Source: Anastatus disparis (Eukaryota > Arthropoda > Insecta > Hymenoptera > Eupelmidae). From it: DNA of 64,000 nt. The DNA lies in NCBI GenBank assembly GCA_017163975.1, contig JAFFSR010000264.1:8050001-8114000 (forward strand). The letters are read 5' to 3'. This document shows, in pieces, positions 32,268 to 43,287 of this stretch; position 1 is the first letter of the stretch, and each line of letters opens with the position of its first letter. The notes under the pieces were generated by a model that searched no databases, had not been told where the DNA came from, and saw nothing but the letters and a program-made list of their open reading frames with translations. Made by a program: the position numbers and the translations under genes.

Positions 32268-32352
32268 ATGTTTGTATATGTATGTGTGTAAGTGTATTAG
32301 AGTATTTATGTATGTGAATGTGCGTATTTGTATGTGTTCATATGTGTAGGTG
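32110..32352 (+). repeat. TG/TA-rich microsatellite
   Basis: GTATGTGTATGTGTATATGT-type degenerate repeats with a long (TA)n block. It is the same neighbour combination as at 34100-34235. Confidence 0.7.
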
Positions 32353-32365
32353 AAAGTGTCTAAAT

Positions 32366-33436
32366 TGTAACGTTTTCATTTTCCGCGGGTAGGAAAATTA
32401 CGTCTTCACCTCCTGTTGCCAGACGCTTAAGTGAGTGACCAGGGTTCGAGGCAGGAGGTCGGTCAGGACGGACAATGGAAAGATAAGGGATAGTAAACGG
32501 GTTGACACGTTTATTTATGCTAGGGAATACCTGGGCTTTATTGTACTCTAAACTCATATGTTACAACGACGTATAACAATAATAGTGAAAAGTAATAACT
32601 AACCTAAATTATATAAATCAAAGAACTAACCTAATTAAATTGTGCGCGTCGTATAAAGAAATAAAGATTGAATATAAGCTACTTGACGGCTTATGCGCCT
32701 TTTGTCGGCGACGGAAATAAATGAAATAAAAAATGATTGTAACTAATGTGTAATGCTTTCTTTTAATTGAAATAAACTTTATCTTTAATAATAAGTCAAT
32801 TTAGACTAAACGGTATTTGACGGTTGGTCGGGTTCATTCGGTGGTCGTGTAACGAACAAACAAAAATATAATATCAATAAACTAATTATTATAATAAGGT
32901 AGGTGGATGGTACCCTTAATGCGGTAACACGGAATGTAGCTGAAGGCCTATGATTCTCTAATGCGCGGTGGATGCACATAGGTAGAGTAATCTTACCGAC
33001 GGCGGTAGTAGGTGGGAAACACCCTTAATGCTAACTTAATACTACGGTTATAATAGGTGGGAAGCACCCTTAATGTTACTATAAACTTATCTAAGACAAA
33101 GTGTCTTATGCACAGGTCGGCGCGGTGGCTCGACGGTATATGCCATGACGGTTCGGTGTGAATCGACTTTAATGTCGAATATGAATTTATAATGAATTTA
33201 TAAAGTTATTATTTACACAAACAGCCGGTACGGCGGCTTGGTGATACAGACTAATACAATCCTATATTAAATTAGACTAATTTATTATTTACAGTGCGGT
33301 CGGTACGGCGGTGCGGAAGTGTATTTGCAACTCTGTTGCACTCGCTTTAGGCGAGTGAGCGCACTACGCTAAAATCGACCGCATCTCAATTTGCATCTAA
33401 AGCTATACAAGCGAGCGCACTCTATATAGGCTTTAG

Positions 33437-33467
<31 letters not shown>

Positions 33468-33761
33468 GCATTCTTAGCCAGAGCGAAACTCTGGGTAAGG
33501 CAAGTGCTACTGTTGTCTTTCCTCTCTCTAGGCCAGCAAGCACACTCGGCGAAGAGAGAGAGGGAGAGCTTAGTCTGCAAAGCTTCTCTGGTACATTGAG
33601 CCTTAGCTCTTATATGCTCCTGAGCTCGCTGTTTCTCTTGCAGGAGCAGCAAAAATGACGGCGCGTGGCGGTTGAGCCTGTTACTACCGTGGCGGGAGAT
33701 TTGAATATCCTGTCTGCACGATTATGAATAATCGTTGCAAAGTATATATATATTTGTGACA
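32366..33761 (-). mobile_element. Probable solo LTR (about 1.4 kb), minus orientation
   Basis: It is bounded by TGTAACG at 32366 and TGTGACA ending at 33761, an inverted TG...CA pair (TGTCACA / CGTTACA on the minus strand). On the minus strand it contains TATAAGAGC near 33614 and AGTACAATAAAGCCC near 32535 as possible promoter and polyadenylation signals, in that order. A second, shorter copy is at 11735-12330. Within it are three short diverged repeats (GGTGG.A..ACCCTTAATG) at about 32901-33075 and a GA microsatellite at 33445-33468. No internal coding region and no clear target duplication. Confidence 0.55.
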
Positions 33762-33867
33762 ATTACGCAAACGATATTTCGGGGAAAAAAAGGCTTAATT
33801 TTTCACATTATTATAATGGTAGTGATATAATATAAGATTATATATAAGTAATATAATAAAGTAAGAA

Positions 33868-34260
33868 CAGAGACGAAAAGACGAAGGCGGAGAGACAGAG
33901 ACGGAGAGACGGATATGAGGAGACGGAGAGACGGAAATACCAAGACGGAGAGACATAGACGAAGTGACGGTGATAGAGAGACAGAGACGGAGCGATGGAG
34001 TAGAAGAGATGGAGAACGAGAAACGGAGACGGAGAGACAGAGATAGAGATACGGGAAGAAAATATGAAGATGGAAAGATGGAGATCGAGTGACGGATATT
34101 GTGTATGTGTTTATGTGCATATGAGTAAGTGTATGTATATGGATACGTGTATATGTGTGTATGTGTATTTATGTATGTGTATGTGTGTATATGTATGTTA
34201 AAGGTGCACGTGTGTATGTGTATGTATGTATGTGACAATAATGCAAAAGATATTCACGTA
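33868..34260. repeat. GAGACGG minisatellite plus GT-rich microsatellite composite
   Basis: GAGACGGAGAGACGGA repeats (33868-34095), then TGTGTATGTG repeats (34100-34235), then TGTGACAATAATGCAAAAGA. The same three blocks occur in mirror order at 22040-22736. Confidence 0.75.
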
Positions 34261-34269
34261 AAAAAATTT

Positions 34270-34603
34270 TTCACTTTGATGTAATAATAGTGATGGTAAT
34301 TTTTTTTCATTCTTTGAAACTACAGTCAAGCTAATTTTAACAACATATTATAAAAATTTTCGAATTATGCCGTAAATAATTATGTAGTTTCTTGAGTTTA
34401 GACTTTACTGGGTTCAATTGTTGTCAATCAATATCGTGACGATTTTTTTCTATGTGAAAGCTATAGCGATTATTGAAAAATGAATTTTTGTTTCTTATTT
34501 CTAATAAATAAAAGATGATTATACTGTGTTAGAAATGATAATTTATCTCGTACAACAATGGATTCGTTGCCTCTGGTAACTAACAATAAATTTATTGGAA
34601 TAG
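34270..34603. other. AT-rich spacer, no gene seen
   Basis: AT-rich sequence between the composite repeat and the retroposon target site. No support for coding or repeats. Confidence 0.4.
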
Positions 34604-35664
34604 TAATTTTCAGCACAATTTTTTTTTTTTTTTTTTTTTTTTTGGTGGTGAAAAAACGGGTAAATCTGCTTTCAGACCTACAGCGACGTGGATCACCCCA
34701 ACTGCAGTGCGCGTCACTGGTGTGACGGGATTCTGACGCTGCGTCAGCCTGGAGGGAGAAAGAAACCTGGTAGGTTCGCATTCGCCCATGAGGCATCCAC
34801 AGGCAGAGACCGTCTAAACCCCCTTCACCCTGGCCGCGGAAGGGAAGCAAGAAAATGCCTCACTTACACGGGGAGGGATCCGTAACGTCCACCGTACAGA
34901 GCCGCAGCGTGGGACTGCGTTAGCATTACTTCACGCTGCGGTCTTGTCCATTGTCGCTCATTTTGTCCGTCCGTCTAGGCACTAGGCCGTGTCCATTCAT
35001 ACGTCCAAACATGCATACATTTGCCTGTCATCCTTCCTTTCACTCCTCCATTCGCACTTAGCTCGGGTACGTAGGGTCGCTGAGCCCAAGGACTTTTCAG
35101 TCCCCCTGCGTATTCGCACATTTTCATCCTCTCATTCACCCAGACATCCAGTATATCGCTCACTCACTCAGCTCGGGCACGTGGAGTCGCTAGGCCCATG
35201 GACTGTGCAGTCCCCCTGCGTATTCGTACATTTTTTCGCACGCTTCCATCCACACATTCAGTATACCATTCACTCATTCAGCTCGGGTACGTGGGTTCGC
35301 TAGGCCCAAGGACTGTGCAGTCCCCCTGCATGTGCAAGCATCTCCATTCTCTCCTTTATCCACACACTCATTTCACCATTCACTTAGCTCGGGTACGTGG
35401 GGTCGCTGAGCCCAAGGACTTTTCAGTCCCCCTGCGTATTCACACATTTTCATCCATACTTTCATCCACACATCCAATTTATCATTCATTCAGCTCGGGT
35501 ACGTGGGGTTGCTAGACCCATGGACTGTGTAGTCCCCCTGCGTATTCAAACATTACCACCCTCACTTCCATCCACACACTCCGTATACCATTCACTCAGC
35601 TCGGGTACGTGGGGTCGCTAGGCCCAAAGACATTTGTCTCCCTGCGTATAATTTTCAGCACAAT
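34604..35664 (-). mobile_element. Poly(A) retroposon with six 106-110-bp monomers and 16-bp target duplication
   Basis: The body 34620-35648 is flanked by perfect 16-bp direct repeats, TAATTTTCAGCACAAT, at 34604-34619 and 35649-35664. A T run of about 24 bases at 34619-34643 is the poly(A) tail of a minus-strand element. Its 5' part (35648 back to about 35061) consists of tandem monomers; the AGCTCGGGTACGTGGGGTCG motif begins units at 35061, 35171, 35281, 35387, 35493 and 35599. The 3' part (about 35000 to 34644) is GC-rich and contains inverted GACGCAGCGTCA and CCGCAGCGTG motifs. There is no protein-coding frame of note. Monomeric 5' ends on retroposons often carry promoters, but that is inference here. 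It is sharply GC-richer than its surroundings. Confidence 0.85.
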
Positions 35665-35929
35665 AGCATACTTGCATATCACAGAACATCAATCAAGTCA
35701 ACATCTGCTAAAAATTTAACTCCATGCGAATCAAATGCAAATAAATTATATAAATTTAAATAAGATCTTAAGACAAATGTTAATGTAAAAGATATGAATA
35801 TTGCTATATTTATATTAGTATAGTGAATGAAGAGATGAAGCTGAATATTATTAATTAATCCTAATTGGAATCAAATTAATAAAATATTAATAAAGATATT
35901 ATTTTTTTATCATTGTGATGTAATATCAG
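35665..35929. other. AT-rich spacer
   Basis: No feature seen. Confidence 0.4.
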
Positions 35930-37225
35930 ACTTACATTTTCGTGTCAGCTACAAAGTAAGTCGTATTTTGTATTATTGTTACTTATGTGTATGTTTTTAT
36001 GTGTGTTGCGGGTTTTTCGGTGTCCGTAAGTATATTTGTACAGCAGTAAAGAAGTTTATGTTGGTGGGTTGCGTATAAATTGGTGTGTATTTGTGTGTAT
36101 GTGTATGAGAATGTGTGCTTGTGTGTGTGTGTACATGTATGTTTGCGCGTGTGTGTATATGTATGTGTATGTTCGTTCATGTATGTGTTTGTAAATGTAT
36201 GCTGTAGAAGTGTGTATCGATAAAGTGTTCATCGCGGTAGAAAAATTTTTTATATAGTATTTGTAGCTCTAGGTGTATGTTTTTGTAAGCGTAAGTGGGT
36301 TTGTCTTTGTCAGTTGATGTGTGTCCGTAGCAGAGTAAAACTTTATGTCTGTTCAGTGTCTGTTTATAAGTAAGTATGCATATGTGTTCATTTTGGTATT
36401 GGTGGTAGTGTATGTATCGGTGTGTGTATATATGTGTGTGTGTTGATAAGTATGTAAATTACGATAGGTGTGTAAATTCTATCATGAGTCTTTTGTGTGT
36501 GTGTGTATCAGTATATTTTTCTGTGCTTTAGTGAGATTTTTAGTGTAATTGTCGGTGTATGTATATTTATGTATGTATGTGTGTATGTTTATATACGTGT
36601 CTGTATATCAGCGCATGTAAATTTGAGTGTGTCTGTGTATGTGTGTGTGCGGGTTTGTGCGTTCATGCGTGTATGTTTACGTGCGTGTGTGCGCGTGTGT
36701 ATATGTGTGCATTCATGTGTGCATGTATTACGTAAGTGTGTGTATGTATTTTTATGTATTATGTAAGTATGTGTAAGTTTGTGGTGTATGTATATGGTAT
36801 GCATGTGTATGTCTGTACGTGTATATGTGTTCGTATGTATTGTGTGTATCTTTATTAGTGAAATGTTAACGTCAGTTAAAAAGAGTGTCATATTCTAAAC
36901 GTGCTACCGTGTATGTTTAGTGTGCGTATTGGTTGGTTTATCTGTGTCTATAAGTATATGTGTTAACAAGAGTGTCTATATGTTGTGTGCCTGTACGATT
37001 TTGTTTCAGTGAAAATGTTCGTGTTGGCTAAAAAGTAAGTCGTATTTCATTATTGTCAGTATGTGTATGTTTTTTTTGTTCTGGTGGATTTATCGGTGCC
37101 CGTAAATATATGTTCATTGCAGTGAAGAAGTTTATGTTAGTAAATTGCGTATAAGTTTGTGTATGCGTGTGTTTGTGCGCACGCGCGCGCGCTTGTGTGT
37201 GTTTGTCTGCGTGCGTGCGTACGTG

Positions 37226-37303
<78 letters not shown>

Positions 37304-37517
37304 TGAGTATGTTTGTATGTGTACGTGCGTGTGTGCGCGTGTTTATATATGTGCATTCATGTGTGTATGTATTATGTAAGTGTGTGTGTATTTTTATGTG
37401 TTATGTGAGTGTGTGTAAGTTTGTGGTGTATGTTTATGGTATGTATGTGTATGTCTGTACGTGCGTGTGTGTGTGTGTGCGTGTGCGCGTGTGTGTGTGT
37501 GCGTGTGCGTGCGTGCA

Positions 37518-37549
<32 letters not shown>

Positions 37550-37555
37550 ACCTAT
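35930..37555 (+). repeat. TG-rich microsatellite region with about 1.08-kb tandem duplication
   Basis: TGTGTATG-type degenerate repeats throughout, including a pure (TG)n run of about 80 bp at 37226-37302. Two unit starts match: CAAAGTAAGTCGTATTT at 35951 and AAAAGTAAGTCGTATTT at 37031. A later block, GTGTAAGTTTGTGGTGTATG, occurs at 36771 and 37413. The region is therefore a tandem duplication with a shortened second copy. Open frames here are repeat artefacts. Confidence 0.78.
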
Positions 37556-38193
37556 AATTCTGCAGATCCTTATCAATGAAAATATACATTTTTTAAAATA
37601 AATGTGAAATAAATTCAAATGAGAACAATCATTATAAATTATAATCTATCACCAGTTTTTTAAGTGCTAACACATAACAAAATTTTATAATAAATATATT
37701 TCATATCTATACATACAATATGATTCGATAAAAGAAAACTCATTTTATATACATATAGGTAGTATCATTTTATCAGTGATTAACAAATGATTGTTAAATT
37801 TAGTACAACGAATAACATATTTATGATTTCAATTTTTAAAGTTAAAAAAAAATCAAATACATATTTTATATTGAAATACTATTGTCAAGGAAATCAGCAA
37901 ATTTATATATGATAATATTATATATGAAAATGCAACCGAGCGACGTTACGAGCGAGTATGTTATTAAATTATAGCATTTTAAATTATAACAGCTTTGTAC
38001 GTTTTTGATGTTACTTTATTGCATTAAACATGTACATTATAATTTGAATAAAGTAGTTTCGGTGAAACTTATGAGCTTTTTGATTTATCTGCTATAAATT
38101 ATTTTATATTATACAATTTGTAAACACTGGTTTAAGTTAAACTAATCAAATTTGGAAAAATAAAAATTAGAATTTTCGCTTCAAATTTCTGCT
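37556..38193. other. AT-rich spacer with dispersed repeat
   Basis: 37856-37956 matches 61141-61243 nearly base for base (ATATTGAAATACTATTGTCAA and GAGCGACGTTACGAGCGAG). The rest is AT-rich. A transposon end for the following transposase is not visible. Confidence 0.5.
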
Positions 38194-39195
38194 TTGAAAA
38201 AAATGAACCGTCTAACTGAAGGTGATCGCATTACTATTCTTGTGATGAGGGGACAGGGAGACGGATATCGATCACATAACGAAGTAGCGACTTTGTTCAA
38301 TAATACTTTTAGGGTTAATGCTACAGGTATTTCAAGGACAACTGTAGGAAATACTATAATACGCTCTAAAACAACTGGTACTGTTAAAGATCAACCTAAA
38401 TCTGGAAGACCTGCAGCTACAGCAAATGAAGAATTCTCGTTGAACGTGGCATTATCTGTTGTTGTAAATCAGTATACATCTATCCGTCGTGTGGCTGCTG
38501 AACATGAAATTGGAATAGGTTCTGTACACCGAATATTAAAAAGGAATATCTTCCATCCATATAAAATTCATTTAGTTCCAGAATTGAATGAAGACGGTCC
38601 TGATTGTAGACTAGAATTCTGTGAGTTAATAATAAATAGAATAAATGCTGCACCTAACTATTTGAATAGTATTGTATTTTTAGATAAAGCTACGTTTCAA
38701 CTAAATGGAAATGTAAATCGACATAACTGTAAGTTTTGGTCAGATCATAATCCTCATTGGATGTTGGAAGCGAACACGCAATACCCTTAAAAGTTGAATG
38801 TTTTGGGAGGCATGATTGATAATACTTTAATTCATCCTTTTTTTATTGAAGAAAATTTGAATGCCGGAATTTATGAAGAAATGTTAAGAAACCAAATAAT
38901 ACCAACTATACAGGCAATTATTGGTAAAAATATGGGTGGTATCCATTTTCAGCAAGATGGTGCTGCACCACATTATGCGCGAAACGTACGCACATACTTA
39001 ATTCAAGTCTTTAATGGACGATGGATGCCACAACCTGCAAATTAAAATGGACTGCAGCGTCATATTGTTGAAGAGTCTGCTTTAATCGACCAAGATGTTA
39101 TTCAAAGTGAAGTCCAATCATTTCACTATCGTCTAGGTTAATGTCAAGTCGAAAACGGAAAACAGTTTGAACATAAACTAAATAAAAAAGAATAA
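38194..39195 (+). pseudogene. Tc1/mariner-family transposase relic
   Basis: One frame from 38194 to TAA 39193-39195 is broken by stops at 38788, 39043 and 39138. The N-terminal part is an HTH DNA-binding region (MNRLTEGDRITIL ... SRTTVGNTI, then KSGRPA, the GRPR-like basic hinge). The DDE/D catalytic domain shows FLDKATFQLNG (first Asp), NRHNCKFWS, and GGIHFQQDGAAPHYARNVR (second Asp). After NGRWMP the usual WPP.SPDL..LDFFLWG block with the third acidic residue is missing. The sequence jumps to an in-frame C-terminal tail (VQSFHYRLG, then CQVENGKQFEH). The protein would cut and paste an element at TA sites, but an internal deletion removes the active site. The motifs fit insect Tc3-like transposases. 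Confidence 0.87.
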
Positions 39196-39559
39196 ATGCA
39201 TAAAAGAATTGATAATTCATTTAAATCTATTACACTCTGCTTATTATCATTATAAAAATCAAATACAAAAGTTATAAATATAATAAGAATGATAAACAGT
39301 AAAAGCGAATCTTAGAAAATAAAATTACAGAAAATTACAGTAGAATACAAAAAAAATGTTCAAACAAAATTGTTTGAAAATATAAAATGAAAAAAAATAT
39401 TAAAAAATAAAATTAAAAAAAAATTTTAAATAGAAAAAAGAAAATGGAGTCAAAAGCTGATACGTCCTCGTCGTGACTATGGTTGTACTGAGATCAGCTA
39501 CATATACCCTACTGAAGTTTCAATATACCTGCTAAAGTTATAATATTTTATCTTCAATT
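39196..39559. other. AT-rich sequence 3' of the transposase
   Basis: AT-rich with A runs; no gene. It may be part of the Tc1-like element. Confidence 0.35.
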
Positions 39560-40008
39560 ACAAAAAAATAGAGCTTGAAATAACCTAAAGAAATAACTTT
39601 GAGGTCAAAGCCAACGTCACCTGTTAATTCCTTAGACCATATCAAATCGAACTGTATGATTACGTTCTGTAATTTATCTTATGACACGATCTGCTTCAAT
39701 TTTTCCATCTAAGCTTCAAGTGACCTTCATGTGACCCCTAGGGGGTAATTTTGACCCACGGTCAAATACATATCTGAACGTAAAATTTTTCGATCTCTTC
39801 ATTTTCGGGATCAAAATTAGGGGTTTCCTTAAAAAAAATGTTACCTTGAATAACCTTGAAGAATAACTTTGAAGTCAAAGACAAGGTCATCGGTTGATTT
39901 CTTGGATCAAACCTAACAACTTTTGTCTGAAACATTTTTTCGGGAAATCCAATCCTGAAAAGTTATTCAGGGGATCCATTCTTTTGGAACACTCTATATA
40001 TATGTATA
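39560..40008 (-). repeat. Inverted copy of the CAGGGTGTTCC-ended family
   Basis: The minus-strand sequence starting near 40008 (AGAGTGTTCCAAAAGAATGG) follows the 20993-21340 copy in order: CAATCCTGAAAAGTTATTCA (complement), the ATCTCTTCATTTTCGGGA segment, and AGTGACCTTCATGTGACCCC. It lies just downstream of the Tc1-like transposase relic and may be one end of that element. A matching opposite end upstream of 38194 was not found. Confidence 0.62.
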
Positions 40009-40753
40009 CATATTGAATGTGATTGATTCAGTTGATTTTATATATTCAAACATTTTTTCTTTAAATAAAAATAATGTTTTTTATCAAAATTAATGATTGA
40101 GCTTAAAAAATATTTATTTATTATTTAATACTTCAAAAAATTTTTTTTTCCCAATTGTATTAAAAAATTTAAATTTTCACAAATTAATTATTTTATTATT
40201 TTTTTATATATGCATAAAATATTGCAAATTACGATATATTATATTCAAGTAAGAGGTGTAAATTGACATTGCGCTTCATTACGCAATGGCTCTAGTAAAA
40301 TACTATATTTGTACAAACGCTACATTATACTAAATATTTTACATTAAAAAGAAACACTTTATTAATATATTAATTTAAATAATTAGAATTTTAATAAAGT
40401 TTCCTTTCAAAATTTCAACTACAAGAAGAAAATATTGAAAACTAAATTTTTACTGTAATAGAGTGATATTGTATTTTTAATAAAAACGAAATTTATGTTA
40501 TTTTATATTTAAAATAATATATAATAAAAAATAAACCTTTTAAGTAATCTATGACCTCTTTATCTTCGAAAAAGGGTTCATTTCAAATTTACTTTTCTTG
40601 AAAAAGGTTAGTATCGAAGTTGATTCAAAAGGTCTGAAAAGATCAATAGTGAAATAGATTCTTCAAAAATAAAGTCGCTTCTCCAAATATAGGGTAATAA
40701 TAAAGTTGATTCTCCAAAAATGTTAATAATAAAATTGCCTTCTTAAAAATATT
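40009..40753. other. AT-rich spacer, no gene seen
   Basis: AT-rich sequence. About 40600-40760 has three loose repeats of the phrase AAAGT(C/T)G.TTCT, the last overlapping the SINE target site. Confidence 0.4.
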
Positions 40754-41135
40754 AATGATAAAGTCAGGAGCGCGGTGGCGTAACGGATAGAGCTCTTGCC
40801 TTTAACGTGGTGGGCACGGGTTCGAATCCTGGCCAGGCACCTCTGACTTTTTTTCGAAAGAAAATTAGTGTATGTGCTACCTATATCGCGACTCTTAAAA
40901 AATCCGACCTCATTGAGTATCGGTTGATTGTTGGTCACAAAAGTGGCTGACCATCCATCGATAGTCAAAGTTTTCGGTATGGTGGGTCTGACAGTCTAGC
41001 CTGATGTAATGTGTTAAACGGGTACCGGGCTGGACTCCCCCGACTTCACCATATAAAAAGGTTAATCATATAGAGGACAAAATCCTTTATATATTAATCT
41101 TTTTTTTTAAAAAAGAAAAAAAAAATGATAAAGTC
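40754..41135 (+). mobile_element. tRNA-derived SINE (complete, with 12-bp target site duplication)
   Basis: The body 40766-41123 is flanked by AATGATAAAGTC at 40754-40765 and 41124-41135. The tRNA-like head has A box TGGCGTAACGG (40776-40786) and a perfect B box GGTTCGAATCC (40819-40829), forming the internal Pol III promoter. A body of about 230 bp (CGGGTACCGGGCTGG near 41020) and an A-rich 3' tail follow. The head is followed by a T run at about 40850, which could terminate a short transcript. Its sequence differs from the SINE at 1502-1969 beyond the promoter boxes, so it is a different family. Confidence 0.9.
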
Positions 41136-41829
41136 GCTTCTTAAAAAGGTTAATTAATAAAAATTTATAATTATTGAAAAACTTTTTTATTCATATTAAA
41201 TTTTTTTCCTAATTAAAAATTAAAATAAACATTATATACTTTTAAAATAAAAATTCAAGAATTATTTAAAAAGAAAATAAAGCCAACGTCATAATTTAAC
41301 AAACAAGAGTATAAATATATATATTAAAAATAAAAAAAAAGTAATAAAAAAAAAACGATTAATCGAATAGGAACAAATTAAGATAGGAGATTTTAAATCT
41401 TTCATTTATTTATTTAAAAACAATGATTTCAGTATCATTGAATTTTACCATGAAAGCATATTATACATTGAAAGTAGTGATATATTAAAAATATATTGAA
41501 TTTTCACTAAGTATTTAAAATGACTATTTAATTAATAAGTTAAATAATAATTTATTGTATAGAGATATTTAACAAATTTTTGAATCAAGAATTATGAAAA
41601 TCATAATGATATTTTACATCCCCTTCTTGAAAAAGAGTTTCTACGCGTCTTTTAATGCTTTTTAATATTCCTAGGATATCTTTAATACAATAACTTCATT
41701 TTGAGAAGGTATAAATAAACACATTCTACACAATAACTACATTCAACGATTACTTAATAAAATCACGTCTTATTTCAACAAATACTTCAATAAGAATTCA
41801 TATACTCATCTTTTTCCACAACTTATATG

Positions 41830-41868
<39 letters not shown>

Positions 41869-41965
41869 GAGAGTTAGAGGTGCTGGCAATCATTTTTCCA
41901 AATGCTTTATAAGAGAATAAGTATATACATGCATATATTTATATGATCTTAATATAAATGAATTT
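41136..41965. other. AT-rich spacer with TA microsatellite
   Basis: AT-rich. (TA)n of about 30 bp at 41835-41865. No gene seen. Confidence 0.45.
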
Positions 41966-41969
41966 ATAA

Positions 41970-42089
41970 ATTGGGGGGTTGATGAGCGAAGCGAGCGGAG
42001 GGTACCCCCCTAGTATATATATATATATATATCTATATATATATATATACACGAGGGGGGTTCCCCCCGGCTCGCTCCGCTTGCCAACT
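41970..42089. repeat. GC-rich inverted repeat around a TA microsatellite
   Basis: GAGCGAAGCGAGCGGAGGGT with ACCCCCC on the left and GGGGGGTTCCCCCC with GGCTCGCTCCGCTT on the right form long complementary arms. The loop is (TA)n. It is strongly GC-rich in an otherwise 20-25% GC neighbourhood and looks like a small hairpin element or MITE. Confidence 0.65.
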
Positions 42090-42320
42090 TCTGTATTGTT
42101 TATAACAATAATATTAATGCTAGACAACTTATGAATAAAATAAAAAGTAAATACGGAAAGACGGAACGTTAAGAAAATATAGTGCTAAAAATTTATTATT
42201 TATATTAAATAGTATATTTAGATCTGAATTGTATACCTTACTTACTTAATTTACTTATATAAAATTAATATATTATTTTTTCTTTATTTTAATTATTGAA
42301 TCTATAAATTTTTATCATAA

Positions 42321-42939
42321 ATATATTTCTGTATTTTCCACACCACCTTGTATTTTTAAAAACTGAGGTATATATGTAGGCGCGTTTTTTTTTTTTCAAG
42401 TGGTTTCCCCTAGAGGCCTATTTTCATTCACATTTTTAAAAAAATGTTATTTCTGTTTTAATAAATAAATGAAAAAAATTATTTTTTCATTTATATATTA
42501 AGAAATAAAAAATGGCATCTTTCAAATATGTTCGATGAAATTTTAAATTATTAGAAAACATGTATATTATGTTTCAAATTTTATATATTCTATATATTAT
42601 TCTTGTATATAAATTATTTTATATATATTTAAAATAATATATTTCTGTATTTTCCACACCACCTTGTATTTTTAAAAACTGAGGTATATATGTAGGCGCG
42701 TTTTTTTTTCAAGTGGTTTCCCCTAGAGGCCTATTTTCATTCACATTTTTAAAAAAATGTTATTTCTGTTTTAATAAATAAATGAAAAAAATTATTTTTT
42801 CATTTATATATTAAGAAATAAAAAATGGCATCTTTCAAATATGTTCGATGAAATTTTAAATTATTAGAAAACATGTATATTATGTTTCAAATTTTATATA
42901 TTCTATATATTATTCTTGTATATAAATTATTTTATATAT
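42321..42939 (+). repeat. About 313-bp direct tandem duplication
   Basis: Two almost identical copies, about 42321-42628 and 42637-42939, offset by 316 bp at the start and 313 bp after a T run that is 3 bases shorter in copy 2. Both carry TTCCACACCACCTTGTATTT and GTTTCCCCTAGAGGCCTATT. The near identity implies a recent event. The second copy ends exactly where a copia LTR begins. Confidence 0.88.
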
Positions 42940-43287
42940 TGTACTGGTGTTATAAATTTATAATTTCACATGTTAAGAAGAGTAGTTAAGTTATGCGTAA
43001 TTTTTGTCTTGTTTATCTATGAAAAAATAAAGTTATTATCATGTATTAAGTTACATTTAAAAGTGTATTTAAATTGTTAAAAATATAGACACGCTCAATC
43101 GCGTGTGTAGTGTGTGGCACCGCCGTAAGGCTGGTTATGTTTGATGAACGCAAGATGCGTTTGTTCATTCCGTGGATGACTGTTGGACAGTCAAGTTGTA
43201 TAATACTTTTGTATATTTTATAATAAATTATTTATTACTTCTTAATTTCGTTTATTTCATTCAGGTCACCTCTTGCTAATTTTAACA
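42940..43287 (+). mobile_element. Copia-type 5' LTR
   Basis: It begins TGTACTGG and ends TTTTAACA (TG...CA), 348 bp. GGTTATGCGCCCAG follows directly at 43288, matching the primer-binding site of insect copia elements, which use an internal fragment of initiator methionine tRNA. AAAAAATAAAG near 43024 may be the polyadenylation signal. No 3' LTR is found downstream. Confidence 0.72.

Noticed and set aside
34470..34850. 126-codon open frame across the retroposon 3' end
   Set aside because: It runs through the poly(A) tail (poly-Lys) and into the target flank, so it is not a gene.
37132..37557. Long (TH)n and (CV)n open frames
   Set aside because: Direct translation of (TG)n microsatellite on either strand.
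40766..40855. Possible tRNA gene with perfect B box
   Set aside because: Part of a 358-bp SINE with target duplication; the acceptor arms do not pair.
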